Shown here one piece after another: positions 17,363-25,917 of a DNA stretch of 64,000 bases. This DNA is from Novosphingobium subterraneum (GTDB lineage: Bacteria; Pseudomonadota; Alphaproteobacteria; Sphingomonadales; Sphingomonadaceae): NCBI RefSeq assembly GCF_000807925.1, contig NZ_JRVC01000001.1, positions 186,001 through 250,000 on the forward strand, given 5' to 3'. A program made the translations under genes and the position numbers. The notes below the pieces were generated by a model. The model was given only the letters and a program-made list of their open reading frames with translations, did not search any database and had not been told where the DNA came from. Every line of letters begins with the position of its first letter. Within the stretch, counting starts at the first letter, position 1.

Positions 17363-18256
17363 CTAAATGAGGCACCCGCCATCCGCGGCTGCTGACGCCA
17401 TTGCTCGCAGAAAATCGTACCACGCGTCCATCCCTTCACCGGTGCGGGCGGAAACCAGCAAGACGCGCGCATTGGGGTTTACTGAGGAGATGTTTGAGCG
17501 GCATGCGGCCTCGTCGAATCCAACATGCGGGGCGAGGTCGATCTTGTTGATCAGCACCACCTCTGCTGCGCGGAACATGTGCGGATATTTGAGTGGCTTG
17601 TCCTCGCCCTCCGGGGTGGAGATAACGGCGACCTTCATCCGCTCACCCAGATCGAACATCGCCGGACAAACAAGATTGCCGACATTCTCGATCAGCAGCA
17701 ACGAGCCGGATTTCGGTGCGAGTTCTTCAACAGCGCGGGCAACCATATCGGCTTCGAGGTGACAGCCGGCCCCTGTGTTGATCTGGATTGCACGGGCCCC
17801 CGCTTCGCGAATGCGCGTGGCATCATTGGCCGTCTGTTGATCACCTTCGATAACGGCAATCGGCAGACTTCCTTCCAGCGCCCGGATCGTGGTTTCGAGC
17901 AAGGTCGTCTTGCCAGCCCCAGGCGAACTGACGAGATTGAGCGCGACAACACCGCGCCCTTCGAACCAGCCCCGGTTGCGAGCCGCCTGGCGATCATTCC
18001 GGTCAAGCACGGCGGTTTCCAGCGATACACGCGCCGCTTGTTCACCGTGGTGGTGATGGTCATGCCCGTGATCATGATGATGGTGATGATGGTGCCCGTG
18101 TGAATGATCATGATCGTGTGAATGATTGTGATCGTGGGTGTGGTCATGATCGTGGGAATGGTCATCGCCGCCGCGAAGCAGCACTCGCTTTCCGGTTTCC
18201 GGGTCGATCATCGCGATCTCGTTGTCAGGATCGGTGCATCCGCAGGTGCCGCACAT
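17363..18256 (-). CDS. hypB: Hydrogenase nickel-incorporation GTPase HypB
   Basis: 297 residues. The N-terminus has the high-affinity nickel motif CGTCGC (residues 2-7), followed by a long His/Asp-rich stretch (about residues 33-70) for nickel storage or buffering, then the G domain with P-loop SSPGAGKTT, EGDQQT and NKIDLAPH. HypB with HypA inserts Ni into the large-subunit active site with GTP hydrolysis. Last gene of the hydrogenase operon, starting on the stop of hypA (shared bases). The stretch of alternating His and Asp is unusually long but typical of storage-type HypB in rhizobia. Confidence 0.95.
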   Translation of the reverse strand: MCGTCGCTDPDNEIAMIDPETGKRVLLRGGDDHSHDHDHTHDHNHSHDHDHSHGHHHHHHHDHGHDHHHHGEQAARVSLETAVLDRNDRQAARNRGWFEGRGVVALNLVSSPGAGKTTLLETTIRALEGSLPIAVIEGDQQTANDATRIREAGARAIQINTGAGCHLEADMVARAVEELAPKSGSLLLIENVGNLVCPAMFDLGERMKVAVISTPEGEDKPLKYPHMFRAAEVVLINKIDLAPHVGFDEAACRSNISSVNPNARVLLVSARTGEGMDAWYDFLRAMASAAADGGCLI

Positions 18257-18498
18257 CAGGCCATTTCCTCCATATCGAAATCCTTGATGATGAACTGGTC
18301 GGTCTCGCCTTCCAGAAATTCGAGTGCAGCCTTCTCGAGCAGCGTACCTTCGCTCGCCACCTCGAATGAAAATCGGATCGCCTCGCGCTCTACGCAGGCA
18401 TAGGGGCCGACTGCCAGGCGAACACGCGACACCCGCCGACCCTGCGCGTGATCACCAACAATGGCGACAATATTCCGGGCAAGAGACAGCTCGTGCAT
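18256..18498 (-). CDS. hypA: HypA-like nickel chaperone lacking the zinc-ribbon domain
   Basis: 80 residues against about 113 for HypA/HybF. The N-terminal nickel site MHEL (His2, Glu3) and the body VSRVRLAVGPYACVEREAIRFSFEVASEGTLL-type core are present, but the part that should hold two CxxC motifs is absent: the chain passes from ALEFLEG straight to a C-terminal strand like that of full HypA (FIIKDFDMEEMA). I retranslated this stretch and see no frameshift, so this is an in-frame loss of about 30-35 residues. HypA delivers Ni to HypB and the large subunit; zinc binding normally stabilises it. Overlaps hypB and the permease gene by a base or so. Confidence 0.85.
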   Translation of the reverse strand: MHELSLARNIVAIVGDHAQGRRVSRVRLAVGPYACVEREAIRFSFEVASEGTLLEKAALEFLEGETDQFIIKDFDMEEMA

Positions 18499-19217
18499 CA
18501 GGCCGCCCCCAACACGCCAGGCAGGTTGGCGTAGATCGTGTGCAATCCCAGGCCAAGTGCCAGCACAGCCAACGACAGATTCAGCGCTCGATGAAGTCGC
18601 AAGGCAACACGCTCTGCATAGCCAAGCGGCCAGGAGGCGACAAAGCTGAGCGCAGCCATTCCTGCAATTGAGCCAACTCCGAACAGCAGGACATAGATAA
18701 CCGCCAGCAGAGGATCACCAACCGAAGCGACTGCCAGGGTAAGCAGGGCAGCCGATCCTGCCGCGCCATGCACCAGCCCGACAGCCAGCGCTTTCAAGGG
18801 AAATTTGTGGGGGTGAGAGTGTTCGTGGCGGCTCGCATCATGGGGCGCCCGTTCGCCAAGATGGCTGTGAGCATGAAAATGACGTTCGCCATCGGAATGA
18901 TCGTGCAGATGGAAATGCACCCGTGCCTTGCGCATCCGCCAAAGTACATCGCCCCCCAGCAGAATCAGCATGAAGCCAACGGCGCTCTCCAGAAGGGCTG
19001 CCGTACGGCCTGTCAATGCCATGCCCAGCAGGATCACTGCAGAACAGATCGCGAGCAGGGTGAGCGTATGCCCTAGCCCCCACGCAGCACCCCGCAGCAC
19101 CATCGACCGGCGCGAATTCCGTCCCGTGGCCATGGCACCGACTGCGGCGAGGTGATCGGGTTCGAGCGCATGGCCCATTCCGGCAAGGAAACCCAGGGCG
19201 ATCAACGAGAGTTGCAT
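18498..19217 (-). CDS. Nickel permease-like membrane protein (HX4DH motif)
   Basis: 239 residues, about six membrane helices. The first helix carries GMGHALEPDHLAAV, which matches the HX4DH signature of NiCoT/UreH-type Ni and Co permeases. A long His-rich cytoplasmic or periplasmic loop (HFHLHDHSDGERHFHAHSH) sits in the middle and could bind Ni. Placed between hypE and hypA, directly abutting hypA, so it most likely supplies nickel for the hydrogenase. Assignment within the NiCoT, NicO or UreH group is uncertain. Confidence 0.82.
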   Translation of the reverse strand: MQLSLIALGFLAGMGHALEPDHLAAVGAMATGRNSRRSMVLRGAAWGLGHTLTLLAICSAVILLGMALTGRTAALLESAVGFMLILLGGDVLWRMRKARVHFHLHDHSDGERHFHAHSHLGERAPHDASRHEHSHPHKFPLKALAVGLVHGAAGSAALLTLAVASVGDPLLAVIYVLLFGVGSIAGMAALSFVASWPLGYAERVALRLHRALNLSLAVLALGLGLHTIYANLPGVLGAA

Positions 19218-19232
19218 GGCAGGTCTTCTCCC

Positions 19233-20282
19233 TCAGCAGATACGCGGCAGTTGCTCGCCGACCAGCATGTCGACGATCCGGCTTCCGCCGAACAGGCTAT
19301 GCATGACCACGCGCGGGCTGCGCATCTCTGCCGCGCGCCCGATAATGGCTGCATCGCGCCCTGCCTCGGTTGAGCGCATGGCTGCCAGCGCAGCTTCCGC
19401 CTGCTCCTCTGGAACGAACAGCACCAGCGCCCCTTCATTGGCGAGATAGAGTGGATCAAGCCCGAGCAGTTCGCACACGCCCTTGACCTCGGCCCTCATT
19501 GGCAATCTGGCCTCGTCGATCTCGATCCCGATGGCCGAGGCTTGCGATATTTCGTTGAGTGCGCTGGCCAGGCCTCCTCTGGTGGCATCCCGCGCACAGC
19601 GCACACCCGGTGCGGCTTCGATCACCGCTTCCATCAGGTGATTGAGCGGGCGGCAATCCGAACGAATATCCGCCTCGAAAACCATGTCTCCGCGCGCGGC
19701 CAGAATGGCGGCGCCATGATCACCCAGTACGCCGTTGACCAGCGCGACATCGCCCGCGCGAACTTTCTCCGCGGCAAGTTCGCGTCCCGCAGGGATGACT
19801 CCCACTCCGGAAGTGGTGACGAACAGCGTATCGGCGGCACCGCGCTCAACCACCTTGGTATCGCCGGTCACGATCCGCACACCGGCCTGGTCGGCCGCCC
19901 TACGCATGGCCGCTGCCACGCGGCGTAGCAAGGCGACTTCGGTGCCTTCCTCAATGATAAAGGCCGCCGACAGCCACAGCGGTTGCGCGCCGCCGACGGT
20001 AAGGTCGTTAACTGTGCCGCAAACCGCAATCTTGCCGATATCGCCACCGGGGAACTCGAGCGGCTGCACTACGAAACTGTCCGTGGTGAAGGCCAGCCGG
20101 GCACCCTCCACGGCCAACATTTCGTGGCTCAACCGCGCCTGGTCTTCCAACCCGTCGGGTTCGAAAACCGAGGTAAACACATCCTCGATCAGATCCCGCA
20201 TGGCCTTGCCGCCACCGCCATGCGCCAGCGTGACCCGCTCCGCTCGCAGCCGTCCGTTGCCAGTGGGAGTTACAGCGTTCAT
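19233..20282 (-). CDS. hypE: Hydrogenase maturation protein HypE
   Basis: 349 residues. AIR-synthase-like fold: N-terminal LAHGGGGKAMRDLIEDVF, ATP site region TTDSFVV, GDTKVV and DATRGGLA, ending in the invariant PRIC tail whose terminal Cys carries the carbamoyl, then cyano, group used for the active-site CN ligands. ATG 20282 overlaps the hypD stop (ATGA), so translation is coupled; a longer upstream frame is not family-like. Works with HypF, HypC and HypD in Fe(CN)2CO assembly. Confidence 0.96.
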   Translation of the reverse strand: MNAVTPTGNGRLRAERVTLAHGGGGKAMRDLIEDVFTSVFEPDGLEDQARLSHEMLAVEGARLAFTTDSFVVQPLEFPGGDIGKIAVCGTVNDLTVGGAQPLWLSAAFIIEEGTEVALLRRVAAAMRRAADQAGVRIVTGDTKVVERGAADTLFVTTSGVGVIPAGRELAAEKVRAGDVALVNGVLGDHGAAILAARGDMVFEADIRSDCRPLNHLMEAVIEAAPGVRCARDATRGGLASALNEISQASAIGIEIDEARLPMRAEVKGVCELLGLDPLYLANEGALVLFVPEEQAEAALAAMRSTEAGRDAAIIGRAAEMRSPRVVMHSLFGGSRIVDMLVGEQLPRIC

Positions 20283-21412
20283 TGCGCTGGCTCCGGCACC
20301 GCATCGATCCCGCCATACTGATAATAGGCGGCACATGCTCCTTCAGACGAAACCATCAGGGCACCCATCGGTGTTTCCGGTGTGCACGACCGACCGAACA
20401 GCTTGCACTGCCATGGCTTGATCGCGCCTTTCAGCACTTCGCCGCACTGGCAAGCCTTGGGATCCGGAATGCTAGGCGATGCAACGGCAAATTTTCGCTC
20501 AGCATCCCAGGCCGCATAGGCCTCGCGAATCTGGACGCCAGAATGGTCGATCGAGCCCAGCCCGCGCCATTCGAAGAATTCCCGCAGTTCGAATACTTCC
20601 GTAACCGCAGCCAGCGAAGCTTCATTGCCATAGCGTGGCACAATCCGGGCATACTGGTTTTCGATCTCCGCCCGGCCTTCGGCCATTTGCCGAAGCACCA
20701 TCCAAACCGAATGCAATACGTCGAGCGGTTCGAAGCCGGCGACCACCAGCGGACGGTGATAGTCGCGTGCGATGAAGTCATAGGGATCAGTGCCGATGAC
20801 CATCGAGACATGGCCCGGCCCGAGAAAGCCATCGATCCCCATATCGGGTGAATCGAGGATCGCCTTGATCGTGGGGATGATGGTGATGTGGTTGCAGAAC
20901 AGCGAGAAATTGCCGATCCCTTCTGCCTGGGCCTGCAGGATTGTCAGGGCTGTGGAGGGCATCGTCGTCTCGAAGCCGAGGCCGAAGAAAACCACTTCGC
21001 GGTCCGGGTTCGCACGGGCCAGCGCGAGGGCATCGAGTGGTGAATAGACCATCCGCACATCGGCCCCTTCGGCCTTTGCGCCTAGCAGGCTGAGCCGCGA
21101 TCCCGGCACGCGCATGGCATCGCCAAACGTAGTGAAGATCACCTCCGGCTTCATAGCCAGTTCCACGCAATCATCGACCCGGCCCATCGGCAACACGCAA
21201 ACCGGACAGCCCGGCCCATGGGCAAACTCGATTTCCGGCGGAAGCATCTTCTCGATGCCGTATCGGAAGATCGAATGCGTGTGGCCGCCGCACACTTCCA
21301 TGATGACGACTGGGCGATCGCGCCCGGCCATGATCTGTGCAGTCAGGGCCTCGATTTCCTTGAGCAGGACACCGGCGCGAACCGGATCGCGGAATTCGTC
21401 GACATACTTCAT
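20279..21412 (-). CDS. hypD: Hydrogenase maturation protein HypD
   Basis: 377 residues, full length. Conserved motifs EVCGGHTHSIFRYG, HGPGCPVC, FGLGFETTMPST and GPGHVS are present, and the C-terminal [4Fe-4S] region has CQCGEVLKG, CKLFGRSC and SSEGACAAYY. HypD with HypC is the scaffold on which Fe gets its CN and CO ligands. Coupled by ATGA overlaps to the SIS gene upstream and hypE downstream. Confidence 0.97.
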   Translation of the reverse strand: MKYVDEFRDPVRAGVLLKEIEALTAQIMAGRDRPVVIMEVCGGHTHSIFRYGIEKMLPPEIEFAHGPGCPVCVLPMGRVDDCVELAMKPEVIFTTFGDAMRVPGSRLSLLGAKAEGADVRMVYSPLDALALARANPDREVVFFGLGFETTMPSTALTILQAQAEGIGNFSLFCNHITIIPTIKAILDSPDMGIDGFLGPGHVSMVIGTDPYDFIARDYHRPLVVAGFEPLDVLHSVWMVLRQMAEGRAEIENQYARIVPRYGNEASLAAVTEVFELREFFEWRGLGSIDHSGVQIREAYAAWDAERKFAVASPSIPDPKACQCGEVLKGAIKPWQCKLFGRSCTPETPMGALMVSSEGACAAYYQYGGIDAVPEPAQ

Positions 21413-22095
21413 GCGCCTGCCTCCAGCGGTGCGGCCCGGTCATTGGCTAGCAGCGTGTGGGTCAGGTCCCAGAGGATGTGATAGGCCGCGAGGTGGCATT
21501 CCTGCACCCGGTGGATCGAGCCTGTTGGGACCACCAGCAGATGATCCAGTCCGGCGCGGGCCATCTCGCCCCCGTCACCACCCGCCAGGCCGATCGTGGC
21601 AATGCCCATCTCCCGTGCCTTGGCAAAAGCCCGGATGAGGTTTGCGGAATTGCCGCTGGTCGAAAAGCCGATCAGGCAATCACCGTGCCGCCCGTGGGCA
21701 ATCAGCGGACGCACGAACACATGGTCCTGTCCGACATCATTACCGACTGCCGTCAGCATCGCGACATCGGCCGCGAGGTTGATCGCACCCAGCGCCGGCC
21801 TTCCGGCGGTCACTGGATGGAGAAACTCCACCGCGACATGCGCGGCATCACAGCTCGATCCGCCATTGCCCATGGCCAGCAGGCGCCCGCCCTGGCGATA
21901 GCTTGCGGCCAGCGTGGTCGCGGCGGCGACCAGCTCGTCTGCCTGTTCTGCAAAAAACTTGCCGAACACCTCAGTGTGGTCCCGAGCCTTGCTCTCAACC
22001 GAATGGCGCAGGCTTTGCGCCGAGGCACGGAGCTGTTCGCCACGTCTGCGCATATGCGGATAAAGCGCATTCAAGGCAGGGCCAGTGGTCACCAC
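21409..22095 (-). CDS. SIS-domain phosphosugar isomerase-like protein in the hyp operon
   Basis: 228 residues, GTG start overlapping hypC. Similar to GmhA-type sedoheptulose-7-phosphate isomerases: LAMGNGGSSCDAAHVAVEF, FSTSGNSANLIRAF and the helix ECHLAAYHILWDL match the SIS fold and active-site region. GmhA acts in ADP-heptose synthesis, but no other heptose gene is here; it is locked by overlaps between hypC and hypD. I infer a role in hydrogenase maturation or in making a small-molecule precursor, without direct evidence. Confidence 0.85.
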   Translation of the reverse strand: MVTTGPALNALYPHMRRRGEQLRASAQSLRHSVESKARDHTEVFGKFFAEQADELVAAATTLAASYRQGGRLLAMGNGGSSCDAAHVAVEFLHPVTAGRPALGAINLAADVAMLTAVGNDVGQDHVFVRPLIAHGRHGDCLIGFSTSGNSANLIRAFAKAREMGIATIGLAGGDGGEMARAGLDHLLVVPTGSIHRVQECHLAAYHILWDLTHTLLANDRAAPLEAGA

Positions 22096-22385
22096 TGCGC
22101 GTCTCCCAACGCGCGATCGCCGTCGCGCATGGCTGCAAGTTCCTGCTGCGCCTCTCCCAGCTCGGTCAGGATGCGCAGTGTTTCGGCCGCCTGATCCTCG
22201 TCAATCTTGCTCATGGCAAATCCGACATGGATCAGCACCCATGTGCCGATCAGGTCTTCGACACTGCCTTCGCCAATAACGCAGGCGAGGTTGACCGGGC
22301 GCCGCACGCCCGAGACATTGGCCACGCCCAGCTTGCGCCCGGCATCGGTGATCTCCACGATCTGTCCCGGAATACCTAAGCACAT
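22089..22385 (-). CDS. hypC: Hydrogenase maturation chaperone HypC
   Basis: 98 residues. Starts MCLGIPGQIVEI with the essential Cys2, followed by the small beta-barrel (VNLACVIGEG, GTWVLIHVGFAMSKID), the standard HypC/HupF pattern. Carries the Fe(CN)2CO unit with HypD and binds the large-subunit precursor. The C-terminal tail is slightly long. Overlaps hypF (10 bp) and the SIS gene (7 bp). Confidence 0.96.
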   Translation of the reverse strand: MCLGIPGQIVEITDAGRKLGVANVSGVRRPVNLACVIGEGSVEDLIGTWVLIHVGFAMSKIDEDQAAETLRILTELGEAQQELAAMRDGDRALGDAQW

Positions 22386-24757
22386 ACTTCTCTCCCATTT
22401 TCGGTTTCCGCGGTCGCTTCGTGCAAATGGGCCATGGCCACAGCGGCCTGCCCCAAAGCCAGACCGCCATCATTGGCGGGCACTCTCGAGTGGCTGAGGA
22501 CGTTGAGCCCCAGTTGTTCCAATCCTTCATGGACCAGGCGGAACAGCGTGGCGTTCTGGAAACAGCCGCCAGACAGGGCCACAGTATCAGGGCCATCGTC
22601 TGCGGTCAGGCGCTGCGCCATGGCCACAACAGACCGTGCGAGGCCGCGATGGAACCGCGCGGACATCACCCCAACAGGCGTATTCAGCAGCAGGTCACCC
22701 AGCATCGCCCGCCACACGGCGAGCGGTTCAACATAGGGAAGCCCACGCCCGCCCAGCAACGGAATGGAAAAAGGATAGGCCAGATCGTCCGGCTCATTCA
22801 GCGCCGCCGGATCGATTGCTGCTTCCAGCAACATGGCTGCCTGCCCTTCATATTCCTGCCGATCCCAGGCGAGACCGCAGATCGCCGCAGCGGCATCGAA
22901 CAACCGCCCGCATGAGGAAGAAAGTGGGCTATTGGTGCCGCTGGCGATCATCGCATCGATCGTGGATCGCGGCATGGCGGAAAGGCGGGCAAACAATGGC
23001 AGGTCAGCGAAATTCATCGCGAATTCGGCCCAGCCCATCTGCGCCATCAAATGGGCATAGGCATTGCGCCAGGGTTCGCGGATCGCCGCAGTCCCACCCG
23101 GTAGTGCGACCGGCTTGAGCATCCCGGCACGACGGTATCCGCGATAATCGCAGATCAGGAACTCACCGCCCCAGATCGTGCCGTCATCACCCAGACCCAG
23201 ACCGTCAAGCGCGATTCCCAGTACAGGGGCGGCATCGAGCGAGCGGCCGTTTTCTGCCAGACAGGCGGCGATATGGGCGTGGTGATGCTGTACCGCGATC
23301 ACCGGTCGTCCATCCGCGATTTCGCGCCCATGCTTGGTCGAAAGATATTCAGGATGCGCGTCCACCGCGATTGCCGCTGGCTGATGGTCGTAGAGCTGGG
23401 TATAAAGATCGAGGTTGCGGCGCACATCATCTTCGGTGGCCGCATCTTCCAGATCGCCCATGTGCTGGCTCAGCACAGCTTCGCCATCGCGCACCAGACA
23501 GAAGCTGTTCTTGAGCTCCGCGCCCATGGCCAGTATTGAAATGTCACGCGGAAAGCCGGTGGGCAGGTCGATAGCTCTGGGGGCATAGCCGCGTGCGCGG
23601 CGCAGCAGCCGGACCCGGCCCAGATCGACCCGCGCAACGCTGTCGTCGATCCGGTTGGCAATGTGCCGGTCGTGCATCAGCGCGAATTCGGCAATGCCTT
23701 CCAGTTCGGCGCGGGCCTGCTCGTTAGTCGTGCATTGCGGGCGGCCTGAGAGATTGCCTGAAGTCATCACCACCGGGCGCTTCATCCGCCGCAACAGCAG
23801 GTGATGTAGCGGGGTGTGCGGCAGCATGAAGCCGATACGGTCCAGCCCCGGCGCAACCGCTTCGGGCAGCGGTTCCCCCGATGCGCGCAGCAACACGATC
23901 GGCGCTTCAGGCGATGCCAGCAGTTCGGCTTCCTGTTCCGAGAATTCGGCATAACGGCAGATAACGTCCAGATCGCGCGCCATCAGGGCAAAGGCCTTGC
24001 CCCTGCGCCGTTTGCGCATACGCAGATCGGCCACCACCTCCGCGCGGGTGGCATCACAGGCGAGATGAAAGCCGCCAAGCCCCTTGATGGCGACGATATG
24101 CCCGTTCATCAGCATGCCGCCTGCGGCATCCACGTCGTCCATCATCGAAAAGGCTTCGTGATTAACAGTACCGGGGCCAAGGCGCTCGATCCATGCGCGT
24201 GGTCCGCAAACATGGCACGCGATAGGTTGGGCATGGAAGCGCCGGTCTGTCGGATCGGAATATTGCTCTCCGCATTCCGGGCACATCGCGAAACCCCTCA
24301 TGGTCGTGCGGGCACGATCATAGGGGCCGGTCTCGATAATCGAGAAACGCGGCCCGCATTCGGTACAATTGGTAAAGGGGTAGCGATAGCGACGCTCGAA
24401 AGGGTCGCGCACTTCTTCAAGGCAGGCGGAGCAGATTGCCGCATCGGGCGTTACAGCCCCGCGCATGCCATCACCTTCCGATGCACCGATAACGAAGCTC
24501 TCGGGCCGCACAGCATCAATTGCCACGCGTTCTATCGCATCAATCCGCGCCAATGCAGGCAGAGCCGCGCGCAGTTCGCTTTCAAAGCGCGACACCGCTT
24601 CGCCCCAAAGGCGAATTTCAACCCCGCTGCTGGTGTTGCGCACATCACCGGTTAGCTCAAGCTCGCGTGCAACCCGCCATACAGTGGGCCGGAAGCCTAC
24701 GCCCTGCACCTGGCCGCGTACCAGAAGGCGTTCGCCGGTCACCGCGCCAGATTCCAC
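22376..24757 (-). CDS. hypF: Carbamoyltransferase HypF
   Basis: 793 residues, GTG start. Domains in order: acylphosphatase-like (RGQVQGVGFRPTVWRVA, residues about 12-95), two zinc-finger pairs (CSACLEEV, CTECGPRF, CPECGEQY, CHVCGPR), YrdC-like domain, and the Kae1-like carbamoyltransferase with HHHAHIAACL and ALSGGCFQN. Makes carbamoyl-AMP from carbamoyl phosphate and loads the HypE tail for cyanide synthesis. Starts 19 bp inside the NHL gene. Confidence 0.96.
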   Translation of the reverse strand: MESGAVTGERLLVRGQVQGVGFRPTVWRVARELELTGDVRNTSSGVEIRLWGEAVSRFESELRAALPALARIDAIERVAIDAVRPESFVIGASEGDGMRGAVTPDAAICSACLEEVRDPFERRYRYPFTNCTECGPRFSIIETGPYDRARTTMRGFAMCPECGEQYSDPTDRRFHAQPIACHVCGPRAWIERLGPGTVNHEAFSMMDDVDAAGGMLMNGHIVAIKGLGGFHLACDATRAEVVADLRMRKRRRGKAFALMARDLDVICRYAEFSEQEAELLASPEAPIVLLRASGEPLPEAVAPGLDRIGFMLPHTPLHHLLLRRMKRPVVMTSGNLSGRPQCTTNEQARAELEGIAEFALMHDRHIANRIDDSVARVDLGRVRLLRRARGYAPRAIDLPTGFPRDISILAMGAELKNSFCLVRDGEAVLSQHMGDLEDAATEDDVRRNLDLYTQLYDHQPAAIAVDAHPEYLSTKHGREIADGRPVIAVQHHHAHIAACLAENGRSLDAAPVLGIALDGLGLGDDGTIWGGEFLICDYRGYRRAGMLKPVALPGGTAAIREPWRNAYAHLMAQMGWAEFAMNFADLPLFARLSAMPRSTIDAMIASGTNSPLSSSCGRLFDAAAAICGLAWDRQEYEGQAAMLLEAAIDPAALNEPDDLAYPFSIPLLGGRGLPYVEPLAVWRAMLGDLLLNTPVGVMSARFHRGLARSVVAMAQRLTADDGPDTVALSGGCFQNATLFRLVHEGLEQLGLNVLSHSRVPANDGGLALGQAAVAMAHLHEATAETENGREVCA

Positions 24758-25917
24758 AAAAGGACGCGATTGTTGCCGCTATCGGCAACCGCCACCAGAT
24801 CACCCAGCGCTGACAGGCCATAGGGCCAGCACAGGCTGTCTCGTTCGGGCATGCCCCAGCGATTGTCGCCTTTGCTGGCGAAGTCCGGCTGACCACAAAG
24901 CCGGTTCGCCGCAATGCCGGTGGCGCTGTCTGCCCAGCCGAGCAGACGCGAGTTCGCGGTATCGGCCACAATCAGCTGGCCACCGGCTTCAACCGTCGCA
25001 TAGGGCATGTTCACACTGGCCGCGCTGGGATAGTAGGAGGACATATTGTGATCGCAATGCGCGGCGTCCCGCTGTCCCAGGATTGCGTCGCAAGGCGCGC
25101 CATTGTGCTCTGGAAATCCGCGCCACAGCATTACACGATTGTTGCCGCTATCTGCCAGCGCGAGATGGCCATTCCACCAGCAGGCTCCATGCGGCCACCG
25201 CATCGACATCGCCGTGACTTCGCCGCCCGCGTTCTCGTCGCGCGTAGAGAAGTCGTGCTGGCCCAGCACCAGATCGGCTGGCTGGCCGGTTTCTGAAGGA
25301 TCGCTCCAAACCAGCAGGCGGCGGTTGCCGCTGTCGCATACGACCAGTCTGCCGGCCACTTCGGCCACGCCATAGGGCCAGTGCAGGCTGGCCGAGGTTG
25401 GACGGTCAGCGCCGCGATTGGCCAGAACGGATTCACTATCCTCCTGACCCAGCACCAGATCGGCTGGCTGGCCATTGCCTGTTGGCACTTCGCGCCAGAT
25501 CAGCACGCGGTGGTTCCAGGCATCAGCCACGGCTAATCCGCCGCGCCATGAGCACAGGCCAGTTGGCACATTGAGCGTAGCAGGACCGGGAGGCCCCTTG
25601 GCGTTGCGGCCTTCGCGTGAGAAACTCGGCTGGCCGATCAGAATGTCGGCAGGCTCATTGTCCGATTGTGGAATTTTTCGCCATCCCAGCAGCCGATGAT
25701 GCCCGGTATCCGCGACCCACAATGTTCCATCAGGATGCAGGCAGACACCGCGCGGCCCGAACAGGCTTGCAGCGGCGGGAGACAGCGGCGTTGCAATGTC
25801 GCCGGGCGACCACCCGAGCACAACGCGCGGCCCGCCTTCTTCCAGCAGCGGTGCCCCCGCGATTTGCGTCCCTTCGGCTTTGACCGGACGGAAGGAGGGC
25901 GCGAGCGATACTTTCAT
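24739..25917 (-). CDS. NHL-repeat beta-propeller protein
   Basis: 392 residues from ATG 25917 (overlapping the stop of the gene upstream). Contains at least five repeats of the type DSGNNRVLLW / DTGHHRLLGW, each followed by GQPADLVLGQ-like loops, so a six-bladed NHL propeller is expected. No signal peptide, hence cytoplasmic. NHL proteins occur in gene clusters of group 2a and related hydrogenases; their role is not settled, and a scaffold for electron-transfer or maturation partners is possible. Confidence 0.85.
   Translation of the reverse strand: MKVSLAPSFRPVKAEGTQIAGAPLLEEGGPRVVLGWSPGDIATPLSPAAASLFGPRGVCLHPDGTLWVADTGHHRLLGWRKIPQSDNEPADILIGQPSFSREGRNAKGPPGPATLNVPTGLCSWRGGLAVADAWNHRVLIWREVPTGNGQPADLVLGQEDSESVLANRGADRPTSASLHWPYGVAEVAGRLVVCDSGNRRLLVWSDPSETGQPADLVLGQHDFSTRDENAGGEVTAMSMRWPHGACWWNGHLALADSGNNRVMLWRGFPEHNGAPCDAILGQRDAAHCDHNMSSYYPSAASVNMPYATVEAGGQLIVADTANSRLLGWADSATGIAANRLCGQPDFASKGDNRWGMPERDSLCWPYGLSALGDLVAVADSGNNRVLLWNLAR

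Noticed and set aside
17085..17423. 112-codon frame between the hydrolase and hypB
   Set aside because: Overlaps hypB out of frame and has low-complexity composition unlike the neighbours.
18040..18170. Repeated GTGATCATGATGGTG-type tract suggesting a DNA repeat array
   Set aside because: It encodes the His/Asp-rich nickel-binding stretch of HypB; codon repetition explains it.
24739..25917. Repeated GCTGGCC...CAGCAC segments read as CRISPR-like repeats
   Set aside because: Degenerate repeats of about 150 bp in coding frame; they are the NHL propeller blades. No CRISPR array seen in the window.
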